Source: Bacteroidales bacterium (GTDB lineage: Bacteria; Bacteroidota; Bacteroidia; Bacteroidales; F082). Taken from it: a stretch of DNA of 64,000 nt. Each line of letters opens with the position of its first letter. The stretch's first letter is position 1. The translations under genes and the position numbers were made by a program. The notes beneath the pieces were generated by a model, which saw only the letters and a program-made list of their open reading frames with translations, was not told the origin of the DNA and made no database searches. The DNA lies in NCBI GenBank assembly GCA_024400455.1, contig JAKSMU010000005.1:1-64000 (forward strand), read 5' to 3'. This document shows positions 37,670 through 46,965 of this stretch, piece after piece.

Positions 37670-38500
37670 CTATTCACAAAAATGCACAAGTCTGACGGAA
37701 TAGCCAAGAAATTTAGCATGTTTCTCTGATGTGCCGTAATCTGTATTAAAAAAAGCCATGCAGTTAGCCCAATCCATACTGTATCCCGAAGCTGTCCAAT
37801 AACGGCCGTTTTCAGCAATGGCACCCACTACTTTCCCATCGCGGAGACCAGCAGCCGGAAAGAACACTGCGCCCGAGGTTTCCATCAACTGCCATTCATC
37901 AAGGGTATATTGGTTTTTGTTCCAACCAGTGCCTTCCGTTGAAAAACTTGCGCCATCAGGCTGAATCCATTTGTCAGGCAAGATCACCAATCCGCAAATT
38001 CCATTAATCTTGGCTTGCGCACATTTTTTGTCGGCATCTTTACGAAAATGGAAAATATACTCCCATTGTTCATCATTTAAGGTGTGCCACATATCCCACC
38101 GGTCTCCCCCATTGGCGATACGGTTCACGCCCCAATCAGCGCCGTTATCATGATTGAGATTCAACTTCCCGTTTTCATACTGGGGTTTATAATAATTGCC
38201 AGGCTCATAGCACACTGGTCCTTGCAAATAACCGGATGTGCCCCAACCGAACAAATCAATCCATCCATCATAATCCGGACCAATGTTTTCATTGTCCTTG
38301 CCAATGAAATCATATTGATGTTCGGCAAAACGCCAGCAGTCCTCAACGGCATTATATTGCAGGTTTCCTTGCGAAAAGGTCACCATGCGATAGTCTGAAA
38401 TTGAGAATTCAGCCTCAAAGCTTCCCTGTGGCAAATCCTCTTTCTTGCATGAAGATATGACGCAAAGCATTGCGCCAAGTAATACTAATGTCTTTTTCAT
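37670..38500 (-). CDS. Secreted lipoprotein with FISUMP/lectin-fold-like region
   Basis: Protein of 276 aa with a lipoprotein signal (MKKTLVLLGAMLCVISSC). The mature part has the aromatic, Gly/Asp-rich character of C-type-lectin/FGE-like folds found in Fibrobacter-Bacteroidota paralogous families: FSQGNLQYN near the start, and near the end FFPAAGLRDGK, GRYWTASGYSMDWANCMAFF and GYSVRLVHF. Likely surface exposed; ligand unknown. Its ATG overlaps the nth TGA (ATGA), so the two genes are translationally coupled although the functions look unrelated. Confidence 0.8.
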   Translation of the reverse strand: MKKTLVLLGAMLCVISSCKKEDLPQGSFEAEFSISDYRMVTFSQGNLQYNAVEDCWRFAEHQYDFIGKDNENIGPDYDGWIDLFGWGTSGYLQGPVCYEPGNYYKPQYENGKLNLNHDNGADWGVNRIANGGDRWDMWHTLNDEQWEYIFHFRKDADKKCAQAKINGICGLVILPDKWIQPDGASFSTEGTGWNKNQYTLDEWQLMETSGAVFFPAAGLRDGKVVGAIAENGRYWTASGYSMDWANCMAFFNTDYGTSEKHAKFLGYSVRLVHFCE

Positions 38501-39138
38501 TTACAATTCTTTTTATAGTAACAACATATATTTTTTATTCCGCATTTTTCGCACTGTGGGTTGCGAGCCATGCAGACATAACGTCCGTGCAAAATCAGCC
38601 AATGGTGAGCGGTTGAAAGTACTTCTTTCGGAAAATGCGCCGTCAGCACCTTTTCGGTTTCCAGCACATTCTTCGAGTTTTTCGTCAAGCCAATGCGGTT
38701 GGCGACACGGAAAACGTGCGTGTCGACAGGCATGGCAGGTTTGCCGAAAGCCACGGCCAAAATCACATTTGCAGTCTTGCGGCCTACGCCTGGCAAGCGT
38801 TGCAAGTCGTCGAGATTATCAGGGACAATGCCGCCAAATTCGTTCATCAAAGTCTGCGCCATGCCCAACAGGTTCTTTGACTTGTTGTTGGGATAAGATA
38901 TTGATTTTATATAGGAATAGATTTCCTCAACGGTAGCCTCCGCCATGTCCTTCGGTGATGGAAAACGCTTAAACAGCGCCGGTGTGGTCATGTTCACGCG
39001 TTTATCGGTGCATTGTGCCGACAGAATGACCGCCACAAGCAACTCGTAAGGATTGCTGAAATGCAGTTCCGATTCCGCCACGGGCATGTGCTCGGCGAAA
39101 TAGGCAACAAAAGCATCATATCTTTCTTGCAGGGTCAC
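38497..39138 (-). CDS. nth: Endonuclease III
   Basis: Base-excision DNA glycosylase/AP lyase. Motifs: helix-hairpin-helix LPGVGRKTANVILAVAFGKP with catalytic Lys, then VDTHVFRVANRIGL with catalytic Asp, and the C-terminal Fe-S cluster C-x6-C-x2-C-x5-C (CMARNPQCEKCGIKNICC). The frame is open 25 codons further upstream to 39213, but that part lies in an intergenic palindromic element and has no Nth homology. I choose the GTG at 39138, giving 213 aa, the usual length; TTG at 39147 is the alternative. Confidence 0.92.
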   Translation of the reverse strand: MTLQERYDAFVAYFAEHMPVAESELHFSNPYELLVAVILSAQCTDKRVNMTTPALFKRFPSPKDMAEATVEEIYSYIKSISYPNNKSKNLLGMAQTLMNEFGGIVPDNLDDLQRLPGVGRKTANVILAVAFGKPAMPVDTHVFRVANRIGLTKNSKNVLETEKVLTAHFPKEVLSTAHHWLILHGRYVCMARNPQCEKCGIKNICCYYKKNCK

Positions 39139-39155
39139 AAAAATCAATTTATCTC

Positions 39156-39218
39156 CGCTCCCTGAGCTTATCGAAGGGACGTTGCACGCATATTTGTCGT
39201 TCGACAAGCTCAACGAGC
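39156..39218. repeat. REP-like imperfect palindrome
   Basis: GCTCCCTGAGCTTATCGAAGGG (39158-39177) is inverted, with a few mismatches, as TCGTTCGACAAGCTCAACGAGC (39197-39218). The CTGAGC...TCGAAGGG form is a widespread dispersed intergenic element; a relative is at 54006-54034. Confidence 0.65.
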
Positions 39219-39224
39219 AAATAA

Positions 39225-39674
39225 TTAAATGATATTCCCTTGGTCGTCGACCAAAACGCCCCAGCTGACGGCAGTCATGCCCTCTTCGTCAAAAAAGAAG
39301 TCAATGAGTGCATCTTCAAACGAAACGCGGAGTTCGCCGTCTTCGGTTTCCTGTTCCAATTCCACATAGCCTTGCGCTTTCATCAATTCAATGACTGCAT
39401 TTTGATCCAAATCGAAGACTTTTTTGCCATAAAGTGTGGCGTTTTCATTCTCAGTCTCAAAGCAAGCCACCACCGATTTCGTTATGCCTTCGAAATAAAT
39501 GTTGGTCTTCAAATCATCATATTCATAGTAAATAGAACGGTTTTCCGTTTCCTCCATATCGTTCAGTTCCTCGTAAAAGTTTGGCATTCCGAGCATTTTG
39601 ACAGCTTCGTCGAGCGTCATTCCGAAAGGTATTTCACCGTAACCTTTCAACGGTTCAATGGTAAAGTTTTCCAT
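39225..39674 (-). CDS. Conserved-looking hypothetical protein, 149 aa
   Basis: I do not recognise the family. The protein is strongly acidic, cytoplasmic (no signal or membrane segment) and looks like an alternating alpha/beta fold. It begins IEPLKGYGEIPFGMTLDEAV, where FGMTLDEAVKMLG recalls the G-M-s-x-x-E-V-x-x-l-G helix of BamE-like or outer-membrane assembly repeats, a weak resemblance only. Single gene between nth and the LolC/E-like permease, same strand. Confidence 0.75.
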   Translation of the reverse strand: MENFTIEPLKGYGEIPFGMTLDEAVKMLGMPNFYEELNDMEETENRSIYYEYDDLKTNIYFEGITKSVVACFETENENATLYGKKVFDLDQNAVIELMKAQGYVELEQETEDGELRVSFEDALIDFFFDEEGMTAVSWGVLVDDQGNII

Positions 39675-39773
39675 ATTTCAAATGTTGATTTCAAGCGGTG
39701 AAAATAGCACTTTTTCTTCAATTAGGAAGAAAAAAAGTAATTTTTAATGATTTAATTTAGAATGGCAACATCC

Positions 39774-41048
39774 TCATTCAAACCGGATAGAGCGCGATGG
39801 CGTGATTCTGTTGATAACGCTCGTTGGAATAAGCAGCATCAGAGTCCACAGAATGAATGTACCTAAATTGATGGCAATTACAGTAGTAAGATGCAATTCG
39901 ATTGGCACCGCGGAAAGATAATAGGTTTCGGCGGGCAACTTTATCAATGAGGTGTATTGCTGCAAGAAACAGAAACCAAGACCAAGCACATTGCCAATCA
40001 GCATGCCGATGCCAAGAATTTTCATCGAGCGCAACAGAAATACATTTCTGACAAACTTGTTTGTTGCCCCCATTGCTTTCAGAAGGCCAATTGTGGATGT
40101 ACGCTCAATGATGATAATCAGCAGCATGCTGATGACCGTAATACCTGCCACCAAGAGCATCAGTGCCATGATGAGCCACACATTCGTGTCGAGCAAATCA
40201 AGCCAGTCGAAGATTTGCGGATTGCTTTCGCGTGCAGTATAGGAAGCCAAATGGGGCGGTATGCTATAATAGAGTTTCGCATTCACATCTTCCGGTGCAA
40301 TGCCGTCTTTGAGCCAAATTTCAAGCAATCCGGCTTCGTTTTCCGACCAACCGTTCAGCTTGCGGATTTGATTGATGTCGGCAAAGACGAAACGCTCGTC
40401 AAACTCATACAAGCCCGTTTCAAAAATGCCTTTTACGGTGAATTTTCGTCCCCTCGCCTGCATGTCTTTATCGACAAACCAAACGCGGACCTCGTCACCA
40501 GTCTTCAACAGCATTTTGTCAGCTACGACTTTGGAAATCAAGACTTCAGTGGAACGCACACTATCGGTATAGATTGGCACTTCACCATCGATAACGCAAG
40601 AAGAGAAATACGACCAATCGTAATCCGAACCAACGCCTTTCAGCACCACGCCTTGAATTTCATCTTCGGTCTTAATCATGCCAGCTTTGTTTGCAACCAT
40701 CTGGTAATGACTGATTTCGTCAAAAGCACTTAATCGGCTGACCAAAAGTGAGTCCAATTGGAAAGGCGTTTCTTCAACCGATTCGTTCTTATCCAAAGCC
40801 TGGACATGAACCGGGGCTACAAAACCGATGACCTTGTCGCGAATCTGGTTCTTAAAGCCAACGACCACTGCCCACGAAATAATCATAACGATGATAGCCA
40901 ACGCCACGCTTGTCACCGCGAGGCGCATCACCGTCGAAGATAGGTTTTGCTTCGAGAGCGAAAACAAACGGTTTGCTATGAATTTTGAACCTGATACCAC
41001 TGTTTTCGTATTATGCTGCAAAGATAGGCTTTTATCCTTTACACTCAC
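39774..41048 (-). CDS. LolC/E-like ABC transporter permease (FtsX family)
   Basis: Protein of 424 aa with the MacB/LolCE plan: one N-terminal membrane helix (VTSVALAIIVMIISWAVVVGF, about 46-66), a periplasmic domain of about 210 residues, then three C-terminal helices (about 290-320, 345-370, 385-410) forming an FtsX domain. Likely part of a lipoprotein-releasing or related mechanotransmission ABC complex in the inner membrane. The ATPase partner is not adjacent. A terminator from the upstream phosphatase gene lies just before its start. Confidence 0.87.
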   Translation of the reverse strand: MSVKDKSLSLQHNTKTVVSGSKFIANRLFSLSKQNLSSTVMRLAVTSVALAIIVMIISWAVVVGFKNQIRDKVIGFVAPVHVQALDKNESVEETPFQLDSLLVSRLSAFDEISHYQMVANKAGMIKTEDEIQGVVLKGVGSDYDWSYFSSCVIDGEVPIYTDSVRSTEVLISKVVADKMLLKTGDEVRVWFVDKDMQARGRKFTVKGIFETGLYEFDERFVFADINQIRKLNGWSENEAGLLEIWLKDGIAPEDVNAKLYYSIPPHLASYTARESNPQIFDWLDLLDTNVWLIMALMLLVAGITVISMLLIIIIERTSTIGLLKAMGATNKFVRNVFLLRSMKILGIGMLIGNVLGLGFCFLQQYTSLIKLPAETYYLSAVPIELHLTTVIAINLGTFILWTLMLLIPTSVINRITPSRSIRFE

Positions 41049-41075
41049 GAATCCTTGCCTATAAGTCGCATTTTA

Positions 41076-41110
41076 ACAAAAAAAAAGAGACCGGACATTG
41101 TCCGATCTCT
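41076..41110 (-). terminator. Rho-independent terminator of the tkt-phosphatase unit
   Basis: Stem AGAGA-c-CGGAC (41086-41096) with GTCCG-a-TCTCT (41100-41110), one mismatch, followed on the minus strand by nine T. It lies 22 bases beyond the alkaline phosphatase stop. Confidence 0.8.
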
Positions 41111-41131
41111 ATCATTTAAACTTGTTATGAA

Positions 41132-42304
41132 TCAATTCTTCGGGTTAGAATCAAAATTAGTTTTGACTGGAGCAATCGTTCTGACAGCCTTCACCGTCTT
41201 ATTCTCTTTTGATTCAATGCCGCATGCATTCAGAATCTTTCCTTTCAAGTCGCTGTTTTCCATCCAGCCAGTGAATTGCTCTGCGCCCGGACCATAAGCG
41301 AACACCATGACAGGCAAGCAAGTATGGCTATGTGTTGAAAAAGCCGTTCCTGGATCGCTGTAGTGCCCGTTGGGATCTCTCAATGTCAGGCCGCCTGTTT
41401 CATGGTCGGCAGTAACAACGACCAACGTATTATTATGAGTTTTGGCATAATCTAAAGCCACTTGAACGGCATCGCTGAAATCTTTTGTTTCATCAACCAT
41501 ACATGCAGAATCATTGGCATGGCAAGCAAAGTCAATTTGTGAACCTTCTACCATCAGGAAGAAACCGTTTTTGCAACCTTCCAAAGTTTTGATGGCGGTT
41601 TTCACACCTTGAGACAAGAAATCGCCTCTTTTAGAAAAAGCAGGAAGATGATCATCGTCAGCAAGGACTGCATATTTCTTGCCAATTACATCCACATCTG
41701 ACAGATTGTCATAAACTTTCCAACCTTTCTTTGACATTTCCTTAAGCAAGTTTCTGCCATCTTCGCGTTGATTGAAATGTTTGCGGCCTCCGCCAATCAT
41801 CACATTAAGTTTGTCGCAATTCATCATTTGCACTGCGATGTCCTCATATTGCTTCCTATCAGGCACTTTCGCATAGAAAGTTGCTGGCGTTGCATGCGTT
41901 GCATAACAGGTTACTACGATGCCTGTTTTTTTCCCATTGTCAGCCAAGACATCCAAAACGGAACTCATAGGAACGCCGTCAGAATTTACACCTATCATGC
42001 CGTTTTTGGTCTTTTCGCCACAAGCCAATGCTGTGCCAGCAGCAGCTGAATCGGTGATTTCGTTGCTTGCCGATCTTGTCGTCACAATGCCGGAATACGG
42101 AAATTGACTGAAAGCCAAATCATCGTTTGTTGCTAACATAGTGGCATAGATTTCAGGCAACGACATGCCATCACCAATCATATAAATGACATTAACTGCT
42201 TTTGGCTGTTCCGGCTTATTGTTTTCCGGATCGTCTCCATTGCCGGAAGCAAAAAGATTCGGTATTAAAAATAATAATAATAGGAAAATAGATAGTTTAC
42301 GCAT
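41132..42304 (-). CDS. Alkaline phosphatase (PhoA superfamily)
   Basis: Protein of 390 aa with an N-terminal signal peptide (MRKLSIFLLLLFLIPNLFAS). Motifs: IYMIGDGMSLPEI (first metal Asp), NEITDSAAAGTALACG (nucleophile Ser in DSAAAG), HATPATFYAKVPDR, and VVVTADHETGGLTL (metal His/Asp). The length suits a compact periplasmic phosphatase. It follows the transketolase C-terminal gene by 11 bases and is probably co-transcribed; whether this is functional or incidental is unclear. Confidence 0.93.
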   Translation of the reverse strand: MRKLSIFLLLLFLIPNLFASGNGDDPENNKPEQPKAVNVIYMIGDGMSLPEIYATMLATNDDLAFSQFPYSGIVTTRSASNEITDSAAAGTALACGEKTKNGMIGVNSDGVPMSSVLDVLADNGKKTGIVVTCYATHATPATFYAKVPDRKQYEDIAVQMMNCDKLNVMIGGGRKHFNQREDGRNLLKEMSKKGWKVYDNLSDVDVIGKKYAVLADDDHLPAFSKRGDFLSQGVKTAIKTLEGCKNGFFLMVEGSQIDFACHANDSACMVDETKDFSDAVQVALDYAKTHNNTLVVVTADHETGGLTLRDPNGHYSDPGTAFSTHSHTCLPVMVFAYGPGAEQFTGWMENSDLKGKILNACGIESKENKTVKAVRTIAPVKTNFDSNPKN

Positions 42305-42315
42305 AGTTTTGATTT

Positions 42316-43269
42316 TTAATGTTTTCTTGCTACAACTTTTTTCACTGCCTCAACGATGTCAGGCGTATCCAAATGATAAGCCTTCAGCAGTTCGTCAGGC
42401 GTACCGCTTTGACCAAACACATCATTCACTGCAACCATTTCCATCGGGCAAGGAATGTTCATGGCGAGGACTTGTGCAATGCTGTCGCCAAGACCGCCAT
42501 TGCGCTGATGTTCTTCTGCCGTCACGACGCACTTTGTCTTTGCCACTGATTTCAACACGGCATCAACATCCAAAGGCTTGATGGTATGAATGTTAATCAA
42601 TTCGGCATTGATGCCTATTTCTTTCAGAATCGGCAGTGCCTGAACTGCTTTCCAAACCAGATGTCCGCAAGCAAAAATGGTAACATCGGTGCCTTCTTGC
42701 AACATTTGTGCCTTGCCGATTTCAAATTTTTCGTCAACCGGAGTGAAATTCGGCACTTTCGGACGACCAAAACGCAAATAGACTGGTCCATCATATTCAG
42801 CAGCTGCAATCGTAGCAGCTTTTGTCTGGTTGAAATCGCATGGAACGATGACCGTCATGTTAGGCAACATCTTCATCAAGCCGATGTCTTCAAGAATCTG
42901 ATGTGTTGCGCCATCTTCGCCAAGCGTGACGCCAGCATGCGATGCTGCAATTTTCACGTTCTTATTGGAATATGCCACCGACTGTCGGATTTGGTCGTAA
43001 ACGCGGCCCGTTGAGAAAGCAGCAAAAGTACCTGTAAATGGCACAAAACCGCTCAATGCCATACCGGCAGCCATGTCAATCATGTTGGCCTCAGCAATAC
43101 CCGTCTGGAAGAAACGCTCAGGAAATTCCTTCGCGAAATCGCCCATCTTCAATGAGCCAGTCAAATCGGCGCAAAAAGCGACCACTTTCGGATTACGGCG
43201 ACCAGCTTCCAATAAGCCTTCACCAAACCCTGATCTTGTATCTTTATTATTCTGTACTGTGAAATCCAT
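42316..43269 (-). CDS. Transketolase, C-terminal subunit
   Basis: Protein of 317 aa covering the pyrimidine-binding and C-terminal domains: EANMIDMAAGMALSGFVPFT (with the conserved Glu region), GVTLGEDGATHQILEDIGLM, and GLGDSIAQVLA. It pairs with the N-terminal subunit gene 76 bases upstream to make one thiamine-diphosphate transketolase of the pentose phosphate pathway, in the split form common in Bacteroidota and archaea. Confidence 0.95.
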   Translation of the reverse strand: MDFTVQNNKDTRSGFGEGLLEAGRRNPKVVAFCADLTGSLKMGDFAKEFPERFFQTGIAEANMIDMAAGMALSGFVPFTGTFAAFSTGRVYDQIRQSVAYSNKNVKIAASHAGVTLGEDGATHQILEDIGLMKMLPNMTVIVPCDFNQTKAATIAAAEYDGPVYLRFGRPKVPNFTPVDEKFEIGKAQMLQEGTDVTIFACGHLVWKAVQALPILKEIGINAELINIHTIKPLDVDAVLKSVAKTKCVVTAEEHQRNGGLGDSIAQVLAMNIPCPMEMVAVNDVFGQSGTPDELLKAYHLDTPDIVEAVKKVVARKH

Positions 43270-43345
43270 ATTCTTTTGGGTTTTAGGTTTTCAGTTATCG
43301 GTTTCAATCTATGACTGTTGAAAAATGACAACTGAAACCAGTTAT

Positions 43346-44188
43346 TTAATAATCTCCTAATGTTTCTTCAAGTTGTGAAAGCGCATTGGCGGCCTGTTCA
43401 TCATTTGGAGCAGAACCATGCCACTTGTGTGTGCCCATCATGAAATCAACGCCCATGCCCATTTCGGTATGAGCAAGAATCAATTGCGGTTTGCCTTGGT
43501 GAGCGCCTTTACGGGCTTGATTCAGAGTGTCAACCACTTCCTGCATGTCGTTACCATTCATTTCAATGACTGTCCAACCGAAAGCCTCATATTTGGCTCG
43601 CATATCTCCAAGATTCATGACATCGTCGGTCGAGCCATCGATTTGTTTCTTGTTGTAATCCACAATGGCAACAAGATTGTCAACGCCTTTGGCGGGAGCA
43701 TACATGGCGGCTTCCCAAATCTGACCTTCTTCTTGTTCACCGTCGCCCATGAGGACAAAAACAAGATGATTGTCGCCATTCAAACGCTTTGCCTGAGCAG
43801 CGCCAACGGCAACAGAAAGACCTTGACCGAGTGAACCGCTGGCAATACGAACGCCAGGCAGACCTTCAGCCGTTGTTGGATGGCCTTGAAGGCGAGTCCC
43901 AAGACGGCGGAATGTAGCTAATTCGCTGACAGGGAAATAGCCACGATGTGCCAAAATGCTGTAAAACATAGGGCTAATGTGACCATTGGAAAGGAAGAAC
44001 ATATCCTCTCCTGCTCCGTCCATACGGAATTGTTCGGGGTTGATTTGCATTTGGTCAAAATAAAGCGCTGTAACGATGTCCGTTGCGCCCAAAGAACCGC
44101 CCGGATGTCCCGATTGGCAACCATGCACCATGCGGATAATATCGCGGCGCACTTGCTTAGCAATTCTTTCCAGCTGAGAGATTTCCAT
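43346..44188 (-). CDS. Transketolase, N-terminal subunit
   Basis: Protein of 280 aa holding the thiamine-diphosphate pyrophosphate-binding domain: GHPGGSLGATDIVTALYF (about 27-44), ASGSLGQGLSVAVGAA, and the GDGE...N motif FVLMGDGEQEEGQIWEAAMYA. It lacks the pyrimidine domain, which is supplied by the next gene. First gene of the unit, with a well-spaced promoter upstream. Confidence 0.95.
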   Translation of the reverse strand: MEISQLERIAKQVRRDIIRMVHGCQSGHPGGSLGATDIVTALYFDQMQINPEQFRMDGAGEDMFFLSNGHISPMFYSILAHRGYFPVSELATFRRLGTRLQGHPTTAEGLPGVRIASGSLGQGLSVAVGAAQAKRLNGDNHLVFVLMGDGEQEEGQIWEAAMYAPAKGVDNLVAIVDYNKKQIDGSTDDVMNLGDMRAKYEAFGWTVIEMNGNDMQEVVDTLNQARKGAHQGKPQLILAHTEMGMGVDFMMGTHKWHGSAPNDEQAANALSQLEETLGDY

Positions 44189-44249
44189 TTTTATAATGTA
44201 TTGAGTTTTACTATTTTGTTATTTTAATGCCATTTCAATTAGCATCTGG

Positions 44250-44279
44250 CAAATATATGGGATTAATTCAAATCATCAA
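44250..44279 (-). promoter_or_regulatory. Promoter of the transketolase operon
   Basis: On the minus strand TTG (44277-44279) is followed after 19 bases by TATATTTG (44250-44257), an ideal Bacteroidota promoter, 61 bases before the start. Confidence 0.75.
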
Positions 44280-44313
44280 ATAAGAATTGATGTATTTTGA
44301 AAATAATTCCAAT

Positions 44314-45399
44314 TTAAAGATTGTCAATTATTTCCTTCATTTCACTTAGTTTCCCCAATGCCGACTCAAACAGTTTCCATTGGGCGCGGGTACGAACCAT
44401 ATTATGACAAGGATATTTTATTTTATAATAGGTGTCGCCATTGATATAATCGGCCAAGAATCGAACTGCCTGCATATAAGGGAATAGCAGCGCAGCATAC
44501 GGAAGATTCTCTTTTTCAATCGGTAACAGAAACGACTTGGTTCCTTTGACATAGCCTTCAGCAAATGCCTTGAAAATCTCCATGTTGAATGTGACATTGT
44601 CCAGATTATCGTCATCTTCAGCACCTGTATTAGCTGCCGAACGCAAAAAGTCACCAAAATCGGAGAAGACGAAGCTCGGCATGACCGTATCCAAATCGAT
44701 GACACACAAAATGTTGCCTTCCGCATCAAAAAGCATGTTGTTGACTTTGGTATCGCAATGGCATATGCGCTTCGGTAGTTTTCCTTCGCGATATAGTCTT
44801 TCGCCCAAAGTCATTCGTTCTGCATGTTGCAGGATCAGAGACACATAATTTTGCACTTCTTTATTCCTCATTCTTCCGGCCATGTCAGCAGCGACGGCTT
44901 CTTCAAGTTGCTTCAAGCGGAATTCGATGTTATGAAAATCGGGGATGATTTCTCCTATTGGCTCTTTCAAATCGGCCAAAAGCGACTCGAAATCGCCGAA
45001 AGTCAAACCGGCATAATAGGCATATTCCGGCGTAACCGTTTCGTAAGTATAGGAATCGGAAACAAAATCCATCATTCGCCAATATTTTTCATTTTCAACG
45101 ATATAGGTTTTCCCAGTGTCAGCTTTCAAAAAATGCAGCACCCTACGGTCGATATCCTCAACACCTTGATTTTCATATTTCTGGCGAATGTGTCGCGTCA
45201 CGGTTTCGATATTGTTCTGCAACATTTCAACATCGGTGAAAACAGCATTGTTGATACGCTGCAAGACATATTTCGGTTTATCATTACCCTTCACAAAAAC
45301 CTTAAAAGTGTCATTAATCAGTCCGTTGCCCAAAGGAAGGATTTCTCCAATCCAATCTACAGGAATGTAATGAGAAACAATTTTTACGAGTTCGTTCAT
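44314..45399 (-). CDS. APH-family phosphotransferase, NahK-like sugar kinase
   Basis: Protein of 361 aa with an aminoglycoside-phosphotransferase-like kinase fold. N-terminus: GNGLINDTFKV, then PKYVLQRINNAVF (ATP Lys region). Catalytic loop RICHCDTKVNNMLFD (Asp in HCDTKVNN, about 208) and metal Asp in VIDLDTVMPSFVFSDFGD (about 226). This pattern is close to N-acetylhexosamine 1-kinases (NahK) rather than drug-resistance enzymes. It is divergent from a GH109-like glycosidase, which would supply such a sugar. Substrate is inferred. Confidence 0.82.
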   Translation of the reverse strand: MNELVKIVSHYIPVDWIGEILPLGNGLINDTFKVFVKGNDKPKYVLQRINNAVFTDVEMLQNNIETVTRHIRQKYENQGVEDIDRRVLHFLKADTGKTYIVENEKYWRMMDFVSDSYTYETVTPEYAYYAGLTFGDFESLLADLKEPIGEIIPDFHNIEFRLKQLEEAVAADMAGRMRNKEVQNYVSLILQHAERMTLGERLYREGKLPKRICHCDTKVNNMLFDAEGNILCVIDLDTVMPSFVFSDFGDFLRSAANTGAEDDDNLDNVTFNMEIFKAFAEGYVKGTKSFLLPIEKENLPYAALLFPYMQAVRFLADYINGDTYYKIKYPCHNMVRTRAQWKLFESALGKLSEMKEIIDNL

Positions 45400-45496
45400 A
45401 ACAGATTATTTTCTGCGAAAATAAGCAATTAATCCATCAAAACGATTTTTTGCCTATTTTTATGCCTTGAAAAAAGCAAGAAAAATCAACAATCAT

Positions 45497-46909
45497 ATGA
45501 ATAACAGATTTTTACACCTGATTCTTGGAATCATACTCTTGATAGGCGCAACCAGTTGCGGCTCAAAAAACGAAAAGAAAAACTACAAAATCGTTGACGG
45601 CACCATCGTTTTCGATGAACCGCAACGTGAAAAAGGCCAGCAAAGCGTGTTGCAGTTTGCCGTCGACCCGATTGAAAACGTGCGCATCGGCTTCATCGGC
45701 CTTGGCATGAGAGGTCCCGATGCCGTCAACAGAATGACTTGCATTGATGGCGTCACCGTGGTTGCCCTTTGCGATTTGGAGCCTAACCGCGTGGAAAAAG
45801 TTCAATTGGAAATCCTTAATGCCAAAGGACTTCCTAAAGCTGCTGCCTACAGCGGCGAAGACGGTTGGAAGCAACTTTGCGAGCGCGATGACATTGATCT
45901 AGTGTATATTTGCACCAATTGGCAGACACACGTTCCAATGGCCGTTTATGCCATGCAACATGGTAAGCATGTGGCCGTCGAAGTACCCGCCGCAACTTCC
46001 TTGGAAGAATGCTGGCAACTTGTCGATGTGGCTGAACAAACGCAGCGTCATTGCATGATGCTCGAAAACTGCTGCTACGATTTCTTCGAAATGACTGCCC
46101 TCAACATGGCGCAGCAAGGCCTGTTGGGCGAAGTCATTCACGGCGAAGGCGCTTACATTCACAATCTTGAACCTTATTGGCCTTATTATTACGACAATTG
46201 GCGTCTCGATTTCAATCAGAAACACAGTGGCGACGTCTACCCTACTCATGGTTTGGGACCTCTTTGTCAAGTGTTTAACATTCATCGTGGCGACCGCATG
46301 AAGACGTTGGTCTCGATGGCAACGCCATCCTACAACGGCAAGAAACTCGCCCGCGAAATGATGCAGACCAACGATTTTGCCAATGGCGACATGACCACCA
46401 CCATGATTCAGACCGAACAAGGAAAAACCATGCTCATCGAACACGACGTCTACACCAACCGTCCTTATAACCGCTTGTATCAGTTGACTGGAACTGAAGG
46501 TTTTGCCAACAAATATCCGAGCGAAGGCTTCACAGTTTTGGAAAAGAATCTGCCTGAATATCTGCTACCAGAAGATCATGAAGCACTCGATCCTCACGAT
46601 TTTGTACCAGAATCCATCAAGGTCATTCTTCTTAATGCTTATAAACATCCGATTGCCAAGGAAATTGAAGAAAAGGCAAAGGAAGTCGGCGGTCACGGCG
46701 GCATGGATTTCATTATGGATTACCGCCTGATTTACTGCCTGCACAATGGTTTGCCGTTAGACGAAGACGTGTATGATGCCGCCGAATGGTCATGCTTAGG
46801 CGAACTCACCGCCGCCTCTATTGAAAACGGCGGAATGCCCGTCGCCATGCCCGATTTCACACGCGGCGACTGGAACAAAGTGCATGGTTTCAGACATGCC
46901 GTGAAGTGA
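45497..46909 (+). CDS. Gfo/Idh/MocA-fold lipoprotein, GH109-like glycosidase
   Basis: Protein of 470 aa from ATG 45497 (an in-frame ATG 10 codons earlier lacks signal character). Lipoprotein signal MNNRFLHLILGIILLIGATSC. NAD-binding Rossmann motif IGFIGLGMRGPDAVNRM (about 60-76), then the GH109 hallmarks YWPYYYDNWRLDF and GDVYPTHGLGPLCQVFNIHR. GH109 enzymes use bound NAD to hydrolyse alpha-N-acetylgalactosaminides, such as blood-group A or mucin glycans. Location in the envelope and the NahK-like neighbour fit host-glycan use. Confidence 0.9.
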   Translation: MNNRFLHLILGIILLIGATSCGSKNEKKNYKIVDGTIVFDEPQREKGQQSVLQFAVDPIENVRIGFIGLGMRGPDAVNRMTCIDGVTVVALCDLEPNRVEKVQLEILNAKGLPKAAAYSGEDGWKQLCERDDIDLVYICTNWQTHVPMAVYAMQHGKHVAVEVPAATSLEECWQLVDVAEQTQRHCMMLENCCYDFFEMTALNMAQQGLLGEVIHGEGAYIHNLEPYWPYYYDNWRLDFNQKHSGDVYPTHGLGPLCQVFNIHRGDRMKTLVSMATPSYNGKKLAREMMQTNDFANGDMTTTMIQTEQGKTMLIEHDVYTNRPYNRLYQLTGTEGFANKYPSEGFTVLEKNLPEYLLPEDHEALDPHDFVPESIKVILLNAYKHPIAKEIEEKAKEVGGHGGMDFIMDYRLIYCLHNGLPLDEDVYDAAEWSCLGELTAASIENGGMPVAMPDFTRGDWNKVHGFRHAVK

Positions 46910-46928
46910 AATAATAATTATCGGTATT

Positions 46929-46960
46929 AAATAGAGCCGCAGATGCGGCTCTATTTATTT
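46929..46960. terminator. Bidirectional terminator between GH109-like and malY-like genes
   Basis: AAATAGAGCCGCA (46929-46941) pairs with TGCGGCTCTATTT (46944-46956), flanked by T-rich DNA on the right and A-rich on the left, between convergent genes. Confidence 0.85.
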
Positions 46961-46965
46961 ATAAA

